64,000 nt of DNA. It comes from Hydrogenivirga caldilitoris. Its GTDB lineage: Bacteria > Aquificota > Aquificia > Aquificales > Aquificaceae. This document shows positions 42,607 to 51,558 of this stretch, piece after piece (position 1 is the first letter of the stretch; every line of letters begins with the position of its first letter). Both the position numbers and the translations under genes were made by a program. The DNA is taken from the NCBI RefSeq assembly GCF_003664005.1, contig NZ_RCCJ01000001.1:372001-436000 (forward strand), given 5' to 3'. The notes beneath the pieces are model-generated. The model did no database searches. It was not told the origin of the DNA and saw only the letters and a list, made by a program, of their open reading frames with translations.

Positions 42607-43556
42607 TCTCTCAACCTCCTGAGCGCCTGTAAAGCTACCTTTGCAGCTTCTATAATCTTCTCCTGATAGTTTATGAGAAACTTCTCTTCTGGCCTCTTAT
42701 CAATTATGGGGCATATGGCACCGGCTCTATGTCCAAGAGGAAACATGAAGTGAAGTAGAAAGCTCGCCTCCATTTCCATGTTCTCAAACCTCAGGTCCTT
42801 CAAACCACTTTCAGCCCTGGATAAATGGACATCTATATCCGGGACGGTCAGAGGTATCCTGGAAACAGACCTACCTTGATTTGCAAAGAAACCCGAGTTG
42901 GAGACGGTTATTCCGCTTTTGAAGTTCGCGGTATTCTCTTGTGCGGATTCAATTAGAGCTTTAACCACAGCTGGGTGTGCCTTTGAAGCGTAAGGTTCTA
43001 TCTTGCCTTTAAATCTGGAGCTTTCGGGTATGGCTCCTTCTATAACATCCTTGACTACCTTCTCAAGCTTTTGGCAGTTTTCGTCTGGGATGGGTGCATC
43101 GTAGAAGAGCCCCGTGTTGTCCAGACCTACAGAATACTCTGTTATAACCAGCGTCCCGAGCTCTGTATCTGGTTGAAGACCTCCTGAAGTCCCGACTCTG
43201 ATTATGTTTATGGTTGGAAATTCTTCCTTTCTTTTTCCTTCGTAGAAATCTATCTCGTGTAAGGCAACCACCTCGTTTAGAACTATCTCTAAGGAGGGTG
43301 TTCCCATTCCGGAGGTTGTTATTGATACCCTTTGTCCCCAGTCGGTGTAACCTGTAATCGTTCTCAATCCCCTATGCTCCTTGTTTATATCCACACCCCG
43401 AAGGAAATTTTCCGCTATGAAGGATACTCTATTTGGGTCTCCTACTATAAGTATGTCCGGTGCGAGCTCTCCGGGAGATAGGTTCAGGTGGTAAACTTTA
43501 TGGTTCATTATAGGAAGGTCAGGTAAATGAAAGGGTTGCTCCCTCATACTACGCAT
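42597..43556 (-). CDS. Nucleoside phosphorylase, uridine-phosphorylase-like
   Basis: The 319-residue protein belongs to the PNP/UDP phosphorylase family: ILIVGDPNRVSFIAE near the start, TTSGMGTPSLEIVL, RVGTSGGLQPDTELG and the ribose/base-binding FENMEMEASFLLH. It releases ribose-1-phosphate or deoxyribose-1-phosphate from nucleosides and feeds deoC downstream. The exact base is uncertain (uridine is the best guess). The ATG at 43556 is chosen because TTAGGA precedes it; 43547 is a second option, and the open frame further upstream is antisense to def. Confidence 0.87.
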   Translation of the reverse strand: MRSMREQPFHLPDLPIMNHKVYHLNLSPGELAPDILIVGDPNRVSFIAENFLRGVDINKEHRGLRTITGYTDWGQRVSITTSGMGTPSLEIVLNEVVALHEIDFYEGKRKEEFPTINIIRVGTSGGLQPDTELGTLVITEYSVGLDNTGLFYDAPIPDENCQKLEKVVKDVIEGAIPESSRFKGKIEPYASKAHPAVVKALIESAQENTANFKSGITVSNSGFFANQGRSVSRIPLTVPDIDVHLSRAESGLKDLRFENMEMEASFLLHFMFPLGHRAGAICPIIDKRPEEKFLINYQEKIIEAAKVALQALRRLREWT

Positions 43557-43596
43557 TATAATCCTAAAGGGATAAATTATTTCGTGGGGTGTTTTC

Positions 43597-44112
43597 ATGG
43601 TTAGAGATATAGTTACATATCCGGCAGATGTGCTGACAAAGCCTACCGATAAGGTGGGTGCTATTGATACTGAGATAAAAAAGCTCATAAGGGATATGTT
43701 TGATACTATGTACAATGCAGAAGGTGTTGGCCTTGCTGCAAATCAGATAGGGGTTCCCCTCAGCATAATGGTTATAGATACAACTCCCAAGGAAGATGCT
43801 CCAGACCTTAAACTGGTCCTGATAAATCCGGAAGTTATCGCTGAAGAGGGGAAGATAAAGTACAAAGAGGGGTGCCTTTCCTTCCCAGGGTTAAGCGTTG
43901 AGGTGGAGAGGGCAAGAAAGGTCAAGGTAAAAGCCCTCAATGAGCACGGAGAACCTGTTGAAATAGAACTGGTAGATTTCCCCGCTATAGTTTTCCAACA
44001 TGAGCTTGACCACCTTAAAGGTATAACCTTTATAGATAGACTAAAAGGTTGGAGGAGAAGGCTTGCCCTGGAAAAGTACAGGAAGCTACAAAAGGAGGCT
44101 GAAAAGGTTTGA
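43597..44112 (+). CDS. def: Peptide deformylase
   Basis: Def removes the formyl group from nascent proteins. The 171-residue protein has all three motifs: GVGLAANQ, EGCLSFPG (metal Cys) and QHELDHL (two His ligands and catalytic Glu). The length and C-terminal basic helix are normal for bacterial type 1 enzymes. It is divergent from the phosphorylase gene; the 40-nt gap contains TATAAT around 43557. The next gene overlaps or abuts the stop. Confidence 0.97.
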   Translation: MVRDIVTYPADVLTKPTDKVGAIDTEIKKLIRDMFDTMYNAEGVGLAANQIGVPLSIMVIDTTPKEDAPDLKLVLINPEVIAEEGKIKYKEGCLSFPGLSVEVERARKVKVKALNEHGEPVEIELVDFPAIVFQHELDHLKGITFIDRLKGWRRRLALEKYRKLQKEAEKV

Positions 44113-44114
44113 GG

Positions 44115-45065
44115 ATGCGAGCACAGACCAGACCCTATCTCTCCCTGAAGGATTACTTTCTTGAGAAGTACGGCAGGCGTGTCCAGAAGATAACCGTTGC
44201 CCTACCCTTTACCTGCCCAAATAGGGATGGAAGTAAAGCCAGAGGTGGTTGTACCTTCTGTCATGACGGCTCAAAGCCGTCAATGCTTACCCCTACAGTC
44301 CCTTTGGAAATCCAGATAAAGGAAGGCATTGAAAGGGCTAAGAGGAAGTATGGGGAAGATATATTCTTCTTTGTTTATTACCAGTCTTATACAAACACGT
44401 ACGCTGACCTGCAAACTTTGAAGAGAGTTTACGACACAGCCCTTAAGTTTGATAGGGTTGTGGGTATAGATGTTGGAACGAGGCCAGATTGCGCTCCTGA
44501 AGAGGTGTTGGACTTGTTATCGGAGTACTCAGAATCAGGGCTTGAAGTCTGGGTTGAGTATGGTCTTCAGTCTGCTAACTTTGAAACCCTCAAAAGGATA
44601 AATAGGGCACACGGTGTATCAGACTTCGTAGATGCTGTTTTAAGAACAAAGAGGAGGCCTCTGAAGGTATGTGCTCACATGATTGTAGGTCTCCCTAATG
44701 AAACCAGAGAGGATGTCATAGAAACTGCAAAACTCATTGCCTCTCTTCCCGTGGACGGCGTGAAGATACACCCCCTGCACGTTATAAAGGGAACTGTAAT
44801 GGCTAAGCAGTATGAAAGGGGCGAGTTTGAACTCTTGTCTCTTGAAGAGTATGTGGAACTCTCTGCCGACGTTATAGAAATACTTCCTCAAAGTGTAGTC
44901 ATTCACAGGGTAACGGGGGAAGTAGATGAAAGCCTCCTTATAGCACCAGAGTACTGTAAGCCCTCCATGAAGAACGAGGTAATAGGCAGAATCCTGCTTG
45001 AGCTTGAAAGAAGAGAGACCTGCCAGGGAGCAAAAACTTCTTATTACCTGAATAGGTCAACCTGA
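44115..45065 (+). CDS. Radical SAM protein, TIGR01212 (YhcC) family
   Basis: The 316-residue protein starts with RPYLSLKDYFLEKYG and the family motif TCPNRDG...GGCTFC, which places the radical SAM cysteines (C-x-n-C-x2-C). It continues with YYQSYTNTYA, GTRPDC and the C-terminal HRVTGE segment. YhcC-type enzymes are widely conserved and related to Elp3-like enzymes, but their substrate is not established. The ATG at 44115 is preferred; an in-frame TTG at 44109 overlaps the def stop. Confidence 0.88.
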   Translation: MRAQTRPYLSLKDYFLEKYGRRVQKITVALPFTCPNRDGSKARGGCTFCHDGSKPSMLTPTVPLEIQIKEGIERAKRKYGEDIFFFVYYQSYTNTYADLQTLKRVYDTALKFDRVVGIDVGTRPDCAPEEVLDLLSEYSESGLEVWVEYGLQSANFETLKRINRAHGVSDFVDAVLRTKRRPLKVCAHMIVGLPNETREDVIETAKLIASLPVDGVKIHPLHVIKGTVMAKQYERGEFELLSLEEYVELSADVIEILPQSVVIHRVTGEVDESLLIAPEYCKPSMKNEVIGRILLELERRETCQGAKTSYYLNRST

Positions 45066-45081
45066 CTGTAAAATTTTTCCG

Positions 45082-46248
45082 ATGAAAAAGGAACACTGGG
45101 CACTGGTTTCATTACTTCTAAACCTGTTTCAATCTGCCCTTAAATTCTTTGCAGGATTTCTTACCGGGAGCCTATCGCTGCTTGGGGAGGCTCTTCACTC
45201 TCTTTCCGACGCTACTGCCTCCGTTATAGCTTATGTCTCAATCAAGTTTTCTGAGAAGAAGCACAGACGCTTCCCTTACGGTCTATACAAACTTGAGAAT
45301 ATAGGAGCTATAGTTATAGCCTTCTTCCTTATAGTGGCAGCCTACGAGATAGGACAACGGGCTGTGTCCGGCCGTGTAGAGATAGATAGGAGTTTTCTCC
45401 CTGTGGGTATAGGGGTGGTTGTTTTTTCCCTGTTAAGTTCTCTAACTCTATCTTTCCTGGAAAGGAGGGCTGGCAAAAATTTAAATTCTCCTACATTGAT
45501 AGCCGACTCTTACCATACCCTTACAGATGCTTTTGGTTCTGCCCTCGTTCTGTTGAGCTTGTCAGCTGCCTACCTTGGCTACAACTATGACAGGTACTTT
45601 GCCTTAGCCGTGGTGGCACTGATTCTATATACAGCCTTTGGGCTGTTAAGGGAGCAAGTGGGTGCTATACTTGATATATCCGCAGACGAGGAGACTGTTG
45701 AAAAGATAAGGGATATAATCCTTGATTTTCCGGAGGTTGAAAGCATAAAAAGACTCCTTGTCAGGAGTGCTGGTGGGAGGCTCTTCGTTGATGCGGAGAT
45801 ACTCCTCAGACCTGGGAGTTTCATGAGAAGCCATGCCGTGGCAGACGAAATTGAGAGGAAAATTGCGAAAGAGATAGACAATGTTGAAATGGTCTTTATC
45901 CACTATGAACCGGCACGGGAGGAGAGACTCAGAATTGCGGTCTTTTCCAGAGACGGCGAGGCGCTGTGTAGGGACTTTTCCAATGTAAGCAAGATGTACA
46001 TCTTTGAAGAAAAGAGGGGCAAACCAGAGGTCAGGGAAGTCAGGGTTCATTCGGAAGAGGATGTAGCAAAACTCCTTGTCAGGGAAGGTGTGGATATAGT
46101 TATATGTGGGCACCACCCTGAGAGTTCCAGAGCCAAGTGGATTCTTCACAAGAACGGGATCTTTGTGTGGGAGACGGATAGGGAGAATATATATGAGGCT
46201 CTATCCGAGGTGTCCAAGCTTAGGCTTGATAGTTTAAATAAAGAGTGA
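45082..46248 (+). CDS. CDF cation-efflux transporter fused to a NifX-like domain
   Basis: The 388-residue protein has six membrane helices (about 5-185) with the CDF metal-site residues H39/D43 (HSLSD) and H145/D149 (HTLTD). A cytoplasmic ferredoxin-like domain follows (about 200-278, ending VFIHYEPA). The last 105 residues (LRIAVFSRDGEAL...VDIVICGHHPESS) resemble the dinitrogenase iron-molybdenum-cofactor (NifX/NifB C-terminal) fold. CDF proteins export Zn, Fe, Co or Ni in exchange for protons. The extra domain may bind a metal cluster or sense the exported metal. It overlaps the convergent DUF554 gene by 15 nt. Confidence 0.9.
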   Translation: MKKEHWALVSLLLNLFQSALKFFAGFLTGSLSLLGEALHSLSDATASVIAYVSIKFSEKKHRRFPYGLYKLENIGAIVIAFFLIVAAYEIGQRAVSGRVEIDRSFLPVGIGVVVFSLLSSLTLSFLERRAGKNLNSPTLIADSYHTLTDAFGSALVLLSLSAAYLGYNYDRYFALAVVALILYTAFGLLREQVGAILDISADEETVEKIRDIILDFPEVESIKRLLVRSAGGRLFVDAEILLRPGSFMRSHAVADEIERKIAKEIDNVEMVFIHYEPAREERLRIAVFSRDGEALCRDFSNVSKMYIFEEKRGKPEVREVRVHSEEDVAKLLVREGVDIVICGHHPESSRAKWILHKNGIFVWETDRENIYEALSEVSKLRLDSLNKE

Positions 46249-46887
46249 AGCCAGCAGAGGAACCAAGAGGTTTACACTCCTAACTTCTTTAAGCAATCCC
46301 CAAAGCTTTAGAGCTATAACTACCATTATCCCCCCTCCTATGAAATGGCTGTTAGCCATAGCTTGTGAGCTTAAGAATTCTCCGAAAAAGAAAGCCAGAA
46401 GTGTTATACTTCCCTGGAAAATCAGTACGAACAGTGAGGAAAACAGAACACCCCTCCCTAGAGAGGATGCTAGGATTATTGAAGAAAACCCGTCCATCGT
46501 AGCTTTAGAGAGTATAAGGGAGCTGTCCCCCTTTGTTCCTTCCAGGATACACCCCAGAAGGGTCATGGGTCCTATGGTGAACAGGACTGAGGAGGTGATG
46601 AAAGCGTTGGTGAAGTCCCTTCCAGCGCCTGAGAGTTGCTCAATCTTCCCTTCCAGATCAATCAGATAACCTATTGCGGTCCCAAATAGGAGAATAAAAA
46701 AGACTTTCAGGGTTTCTGGTTTGTTCTCAAGTATCAGCTTTACCCCAAGGAGAAATGTAAAGAGCCCTATCCCGTGGATCACCCCTTCCCTGAGTTTAGG
46801 GTTTATAAACCGGGCTCCCTTCAGACCAAATAAGCTGCCGAGTATTATAAGGAAAAAGTTTACAAGGGTTCCAAAGCCCGGGAACAT
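46234..46887 (-). CDS. DUF554 (YdfK-like) membrane protein
   Basis: The ATG at 46887 gives a 217-residue protein starting MFPGFGTLVNFFLIILGSL, the usual DUF554 N-terminus. It has about six to seven membrane helices and the conserved FTIGPMTLLGCILEG segment. The function is unknown. It starts 1 nt after the glycosyltransferase-like gene stops, as the last gene of a four-gene minus-strand operon. Confidence 0.86.
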   Translation of the reverse strand: MFPGFGTLVNFFLIILGSLFGLKGARFINPKLREGVIHGIGLFTFLLGVKLILENKPETLKVFFILLFGTAIGYLIDLEGKIEQLSGAGRDFTNAFITSSVLFTIGPMTLLGCILEGTKGDSSLILSKATMDGFSSIILASSLGRGVLFSSLFVLIFQGSITLLAFFFGEFLSSQAMANSHFIGGGIMVVIALKLWGLLKEVRSVNLLVPLLASLFI

Positions 46888-46888
46888 A

Positions 46889-48112
46889 TCATCCTTTTTC
46901 TCTATCCGTTTCTTCCCGCTTTGCTTGAATTTCTGCTTGGGCAATTATATCCTTCATCAGACCGTATATGAACTCTCCCCTGTCATCCACTCTGTACCTG
47001 TTTACAACAGCATTCCTTGCCCTTTCACCTATACCCCTCGCCTCTTCCGGATTTTCCAGGTAATAGAGGAGCTTCTCCTCTATATCTGCCCTGTCAAGGG
47101 GCATATAGGCTATAGCTTCTTCTTCCGGTACCAGAAAACCGGGCAACGTTCCTCTAAAATCAAGCATCGGAGCACTACCCATAGCTGAGACCTCAAGAGG
47201 TGTGAAACCTATACCCGACGGCACCGTATGAGGGAAGCTCAACACAGTTATATTCGTACGTCCGTATATATCAAGAAGCTCTTCAAAGGAGTTCACTTTA
47301 ACATGCTCATGGTCCTCTTTTAGCTCACCCTGAAACTCTCCTATGACCTTAAGGTTTACTCCCTCAAGGAAGTTAATCAGATACCACCTCTTCCTCATGG
47401 TCGCATAGATGGATATGTCGTTCAGGAGTCTGAGGAAAGCCTCTTCATTCTTTTGCCTCCAATCCATAAATTCCTGTTGGAACTGAGGATTAAATATGCT
47501 GAGTATGTGGTTGAGCGCAGTGAGGACGTGAACTTCAGGATTTCTGAACATAAACTCTCCCGTCTCTATGAAGAGTGGAAATATATTGTCCGGGAGGTTC
47601 CTTCTCACTGAGTTCACCACAATCTCCGGAGCTATAACCGGTCCGAGGAAGGCTATCTCTATGTCCCTTTCTAAAGATGGTTGGGGAAACAGGGAGAAGT
47701 CAAGGAACGGGGTTATGTAACTGATATTTTCAACACCCAAAAACTTCAGACTGTCCGCGTACTTTATGTCTGTAACCAGGGCGACGAGGTTTCTGTGGCT
47801 ATCAACCCCGTACAGGTTCGGGAAATGAAGCAGAGGGTCCTCTGTGAAGAAGGACAGATGAACAAAACCGAAGAGGTCGTATATGGGTATCTTTTTGCCG
47901 TCCTGCTCCCCTATCACTATACCTGTTGCGTTAACGTCCATTGTGAAAGCGGGCTTAAATTCCTGGAGTTCTTCAACTGCCTTCTGAACATTCTGAGGGT
48001 CAAGCTCTATCTCCTTAAGCTCAACTCCCCTTCCTTTCAGGTATTCAAGTAGAACCTTTAGGTGTCTCAGATTTCCCTGCAGCTCTCCTACCTTGAAAAA
48101 GGCGAGTTTCAT
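46889..48112 (-). CDS. Glycosyltransferase-like protein (CgeB/DUF3880 type)
   Basis: The 407-residue protein looks like a two-domain GT-B glycosyltransferase. It begins MKLAFFKVGELQGN, has a middle FPNLYGVDSHRNLVAL and AFLGPVIAPE, and a C-terminal donor-type segment SFPHTVPSGIGFTPLEVSAMGSAPMLDFRG with a later LENPEEARGIGERAR. These features are typical of CgeB/DUF3880-type transferases, some of which modify flagellin or surface glycans. The substrate is unknown. Its ATG overlaps the stop of the nucleotidyltransferase gene (ATGA). Confidence 0.8.
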   Translation of the reverse strand: MKLAFFKVGELQGNLRHLKVLLEYLKGRGVELKEIELDPQNVQKAVEELQEFKPAFTMDVNATGIVIGEQDGKKIPIYDLFGFVHLSFFTEDPLLHFPNLYGVDSHRNLVALVTDIKYADSLKFLGVENISYITPFLDFSLFPQPSLERDIEIAFLGPVIAPEIVVNSVRRNLPDNIFPLFIETGEFMFRNPEVHVLTALNHILSIFNPQFQQEFMDWRQKNEEAFLRLLNDISIYATMRKRWYLINFLEGVNLKVIGEFQGELKEDHEHVKVNSFEELLDIYGRTNITVLSFPHTVPSGIGFTPLEVSAMGSAPMLDFRGTLPGFLVPEEEAIAYMPLDRADIEEKLLYYLENPEEARGIGERARNAVVNRYRVDDRGEFIYGLMKDIIAQAEIQAKREETDREKG

Positions 48113-50616
48113 GGTCTTTCCATTATAAAGGATTTCTCTTCGTCCATGAGTCTCTCCTTTAGCTTCTCTATCTCCTCACCGAGCTCCCTACCTTCAAGAC
48201 CTCTCTCCTTCATTTCTCTTACGGCTTCAGGCGGCACTTTTACGAACCTCAACCTCTCCAGGAAGAGCTTTACCTTGTCCTGTACCTCTCTGCAAGACAT
48301 AAGAATCAGGAGAAGGGATAGGTGAACCCCCTTAAGGAGTTTGTATATCTCCGAGTTCCTCTCCGCTTTTTGGAGATTCCCCTTTATTATATTGAGGGTT
48401 GTATAGAGGCTTTCCATACTCTCTCTTACCCAGGAAGGTGCGGATACATCTTGAAGAAACTTCATACTTACGTCTGGCTTGATGGTTGACAGAATTACCA
48501 TAAGGAAAACCCAGCCGTAATCTATCCTTTCGGAAGGGAATTCCAGGGAATGCCAATCGGTGACCTTCTTCAAGCTCACAAGCTTATCTTCAAGGTTTTG
48601 GGTCCAGTTAAACCCTTTTATTATGTGCTCCAGAACCTTAAACTTCCTGTAGAGGGATAAAATTTCCAGGATTCTATCTTCTCTCAGGGCAAGCCTTATC
48701 TCGTTCATGATTCTCCCTGTTGGTGCTTCTTCAAGAAGCCCGAGATTAACAGCCTGCTTTAACAACCTTTCAGTGCTTTTAGAGCATTTAAAACCTAACC
48801 TACCTGCAAACCTAAGAGCCCTAAGTATTCTTACGGGGTCTTCTATGAAGCTCACCGGGTGAAGCACCCTTATTATCTTGTCCTTGAGGTCTCTAACTCC
48901 ACCGAAGTAGTCTATTAACGTTCCAAAGCTTTCAGGATTTACAGATATAGCCATTGCGTTAATGGTGAAATCCCTTCTCACAAGGTCTTCCTTCAGGGAT
49001 GCCCTTTCAACCTTTGGGTAAGCCCCGGGTCTGGAGTAGGTTTCCCTGCGGGCTGTGGCGAACTCCAGTTTCAGAGTACCAACCTTTAAATGGGCGGTCC
49101 CGAACTCTGGGAAGGGATGGGTCTTAACTTTGTACCTGCTGGCCAGTCTCTCCGCAAGCTCTATTGCATCTCCTTCAACGACGAAGTCCAAATCCCAAAC
49201 CTCTTTCCCGAGGAGGATGTCCCTTACGACACCCCCAACTATATAAGCCTTGTAGCCCAGACCTTGGGCTATCTCACCGACTTCCTTTGATATACTCTCT
49301 ATGTTTCCCGGAATTTTTACCCGCTTGTGAAGGGCTTTTACCTCTCCCAGGTCCTCCTTCATTCTGTGAAGTATGTCCAGCCTCGTAACTACACCCACAA
49401 CCACACCTTCCTCAACCACCGGTATGAGCTTCTGTCCAAACTTGGTCAGGACTTCCTCAGCTTCCCAGACGGGAGAGTCGGGCGATAGTGTGGTAAAGTC
49501 CTTATTTACAAACTCCTCTATTGGCTCTTCGGGATAAAGCCTTGACAGCTTCAAGAGGCTTTTCTTTGAGATTATACCTATAAGGTTCCCGTCCCTGTCT
49601 ATAACGGGGGCGTTGGCAAAGCCTCTTTCTGAAAGCTCAAGGAGAGCATCCTTTACCGAAAGGTGGTCCGATAGTAGGAAAGGTGGAGAGCTCATTATAT
49701 CTCCGACCCTCAGTTTTTGGGATTTTATGCCTTTCAGGTAATTTACAAGCATGTTCTTTATCCTTGATGCGGATACATTCTCCAGCTTTGTAGCCCCCGC
49801 CTCTGGATGTCCTCCTCCGCTGAAGTAAGATAGGATATTGCCGGCATCAATATCCTCCGTTTGAGAACGCCCAAAAACGTACGTTTTCCCCTCGGCTTCT
49901 ATGATCACAAAGAAGGCATCAGCTTCTTTCAAGTCTTTGACTTCATAAAGAAGAGCGTTTATATCTGGTTCATATTTCTCAAGGACCGCTGTTGCTATCG
50001 CTATCTCCCTTCCGTCAAGGTAAATCTTTTCTATGGAGGATAGTATTCTCCTGACTATATCTATCTGTTCCTTTGTGAAGGATTCAAGCATGTATCTGCG
50101 GATAATTTTCAAGTCCGCTCCTTTATATAACAACCAGGAAGCGGCTTTTAGGTCTCTTTCGGTTGTGCCTTCATAAGTGAAATTTCCCGTATCCTCGTAT
50201 ATACCCAAGGCTATCACCGTTGCCTCTTCCGGTGTAAGCTCCACACCCCTTTCCATAAGGTCCTCAACTACGAGGGTTGTCGCGGCACCAACCCTGTCTA
50301 CCTTCCCTTCATAATTTTCCACGTCACCCGTAGGGTGGTGGTCATAAACGATAACCTTTTCTACTGTCTCCTTCGGGATGCTCTCTGGAAAGTACCTTGT
50401 GTCGGTAAGGATAAGAACGAACCTCTCAGGAAGTTCATCTGTGGTATGGAATAGATGCCTGTAATCCCTGAAAACCTCCCCAGCTCTTTTAGACAGGTAT
50501 CTTGGCGTAAGTAGGCATGAACCCGGATAAAGCTTTTGAACAGCTAAGGCTGCCGATAGGGCATCAAGGTCTGCCCCTTCATTCAGGACAACTATCTCTT
50601 TGCAAGAATGCACCAC
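48109..50616 (-). CDS. DHH-CBS-tRNA nucleotidyltransferase fusion (CC- or A-adding)
   Basis: The 835-residue protein has three parts. Residues 1 to about 300 are a DHH/DHHA1 phosphoesterase (DHHP at 92-95, GGGHPEAG later). About 302-425 are two CBS domains. About 440-835 are a class II tRNA nucleotidyltransferase with YIVGGVVRDILLG, DLDFVV, RRDFTINAMA and DPVRILRALRFAGRLGF. In Aquifex, CCA addition is split between a CC-adding and an A-adding enzyme, and the longer one carries this same N-terminal extension. I cannot tell from sequence which half-reaction this one performs. The start is one of two tandem GTG codons. It follows the YbjQ-like gene by 9 nt. Confidence 0.9.
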   Translation of the reverse strand: MVHSCKEIVVLNEGADLDALSAALAVQKLYPGSCLLTPRYLSKRAGEVFRDYRHLFHTTDELPERFVLILTDTRYFPESIPKETVEKVIVYDHHPTGDVENYEGKVDRVGAATTLVVEDLMERGVELTPEEATVIALGIYEDTGNFTYEGTTERDLKAASWLLYKGADLKIIRRYMLESFTKEQIDIVRRILSSIEKIYLDGREIAIATAVLEKYEPDINALLYEVKDLKEADAFFVIIEAEGKTYVFGRSQTEDIDAGNILSYFSGGGHPEAGATKLENVSASRIKNMLVNYLKGIKSQKLRVGDIMSSPPFLLSDHLSVKDALLELSERGFANAPVIDRDGNLIGIISKKSLLKLSRLYPEEPIEEFVNKDFTTLSPDSPVWEAEEVLTKFGQKLIPVVEEGVVVGVVTRLDILHRMKEDLGEVKALHKRVKIPGNIESISKEVGEIAQGLGYKAYIVGGVVRDILLGKEVWDLDFVVEGDAIELAERLASRYKVKTHPFPEFGTAHLKVGTLKLEFATARRETYSRPGAYPKVERASLKEDLVRRDFTINAMAISVNPESFGTLIDYFGGVRDLKDKIIRVLHPVSFIEDPVRILRALRFAGRLGFKCSKSTERLLKQAVNLGLLEEAPTGRIMNEIRLALREDRILEILSLYRKFKVLEHIIKGFNWTQNLEDKLVSLKKVTDWHSLEFPSERIDYGWVFLMVILSTIKPDVSMKFLQDVSAPSWVRESMESLYTTLNIIKGNLQKAERNSEIYKLLKGVHLSLLLILMSCREVQDKVKLFLERLRFVKVPPEAVREMKERGLEGRELGEEIEKLKERLMDEEKSFIMERP

Positions 50617-50625
50617 CTTATAAAT

Positions 50626-50982
50626 TTAAACCCTTACAGCCAACCCACGAGCTTTTATCTTCGTATGGAACGCATGTTCCTCGGTTTCAATGGTAAGTTC
50701 CAGTATGGCGTTGGCTCCTTCTCTAAGGGCTTTGTCCATAAGCTTCTGGATTACAGCCTGCTCCCCCATGGAGAGGTGTATATCCTCCCCTTCATTGGGT
50801 ACAGTTACTGTGCTCGTTATGTAACCGATTATTCTGCGCACCTCATACCCTGGTATAGACTTGGAATAGGTAACTATAATGTTCTCCTCAACAAGAGGGG
50901 TTTTGTTGTCAAGTCTGTGCCTGAGCAGGGAAGCAGCTACGAAACCCACCAGGAATAACCCGAGGGAAACTTCAAACCACAT
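50626..50982 (-). CDS. YbjQ/UPF0145-type domain with N-terminal membrane helix
   Basis: The 118-residue protein has an N-terminal membrane helix (about 3-22, LGLFLVGFVAASLL). A YbjQ-like domain follows (GYEVRRIIGYITSTV, ALREGANAILELTIE and a final beta strand). YbjQ-family proteins are pentameric and sometimes described as heavy-metal-binding; the function is unclear. It is the first gene of the minus-strand operon that includes the nucleotidyltransferase fusion. Confidence 0.82.
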   Translation of the reverse strand: MWFEVSLGLFLVGFVAASLLRHRLDNKTPLVEENIIVTYSKSIPGYEVRRIIGYITSTVTVPNEGEDIHLSMGEQAVIQKLMDKALREGANAILELTIETEEHAFHTKIKARGLAVRV

Positions 50983-51047
50983 ATCTGAACCCTCCCTTTT
51001 ATATGTTGCTTTCCAAATATTATATGCCTTCTCTTTTTTATGAAAAG

Positions 51048-51075
51048 TGTTTACATTTTAACAATTTTGTAAACA
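51048..51075. promoter_or_regulatory. TGTTTAC-N14-GTAAACA inverted repeat upstream of glnB
   Basis: Perfect 7-bp inverted half-sites lie 21 bp apart centre to centre, two helical turns, as expected for a dimeric regulator. They lie about 100-130 bp upstream of the sigma-54 transcription start, the usual enhancer distance. The sequence does not match the classical NtrC site, so the binding protein is unknown. Confidence 0.45.
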
Positions 51076-51133
51076 AATTTACATAAGCTTATATGTCTCC
51101 ACATACCCTTTAACCCTTAAAATTTCATATTAG

Positions 51134-51535
<402 letters not shown>

Positions 51536-51558
51536 AAATCTTATAAGGAGGTGCAGAA

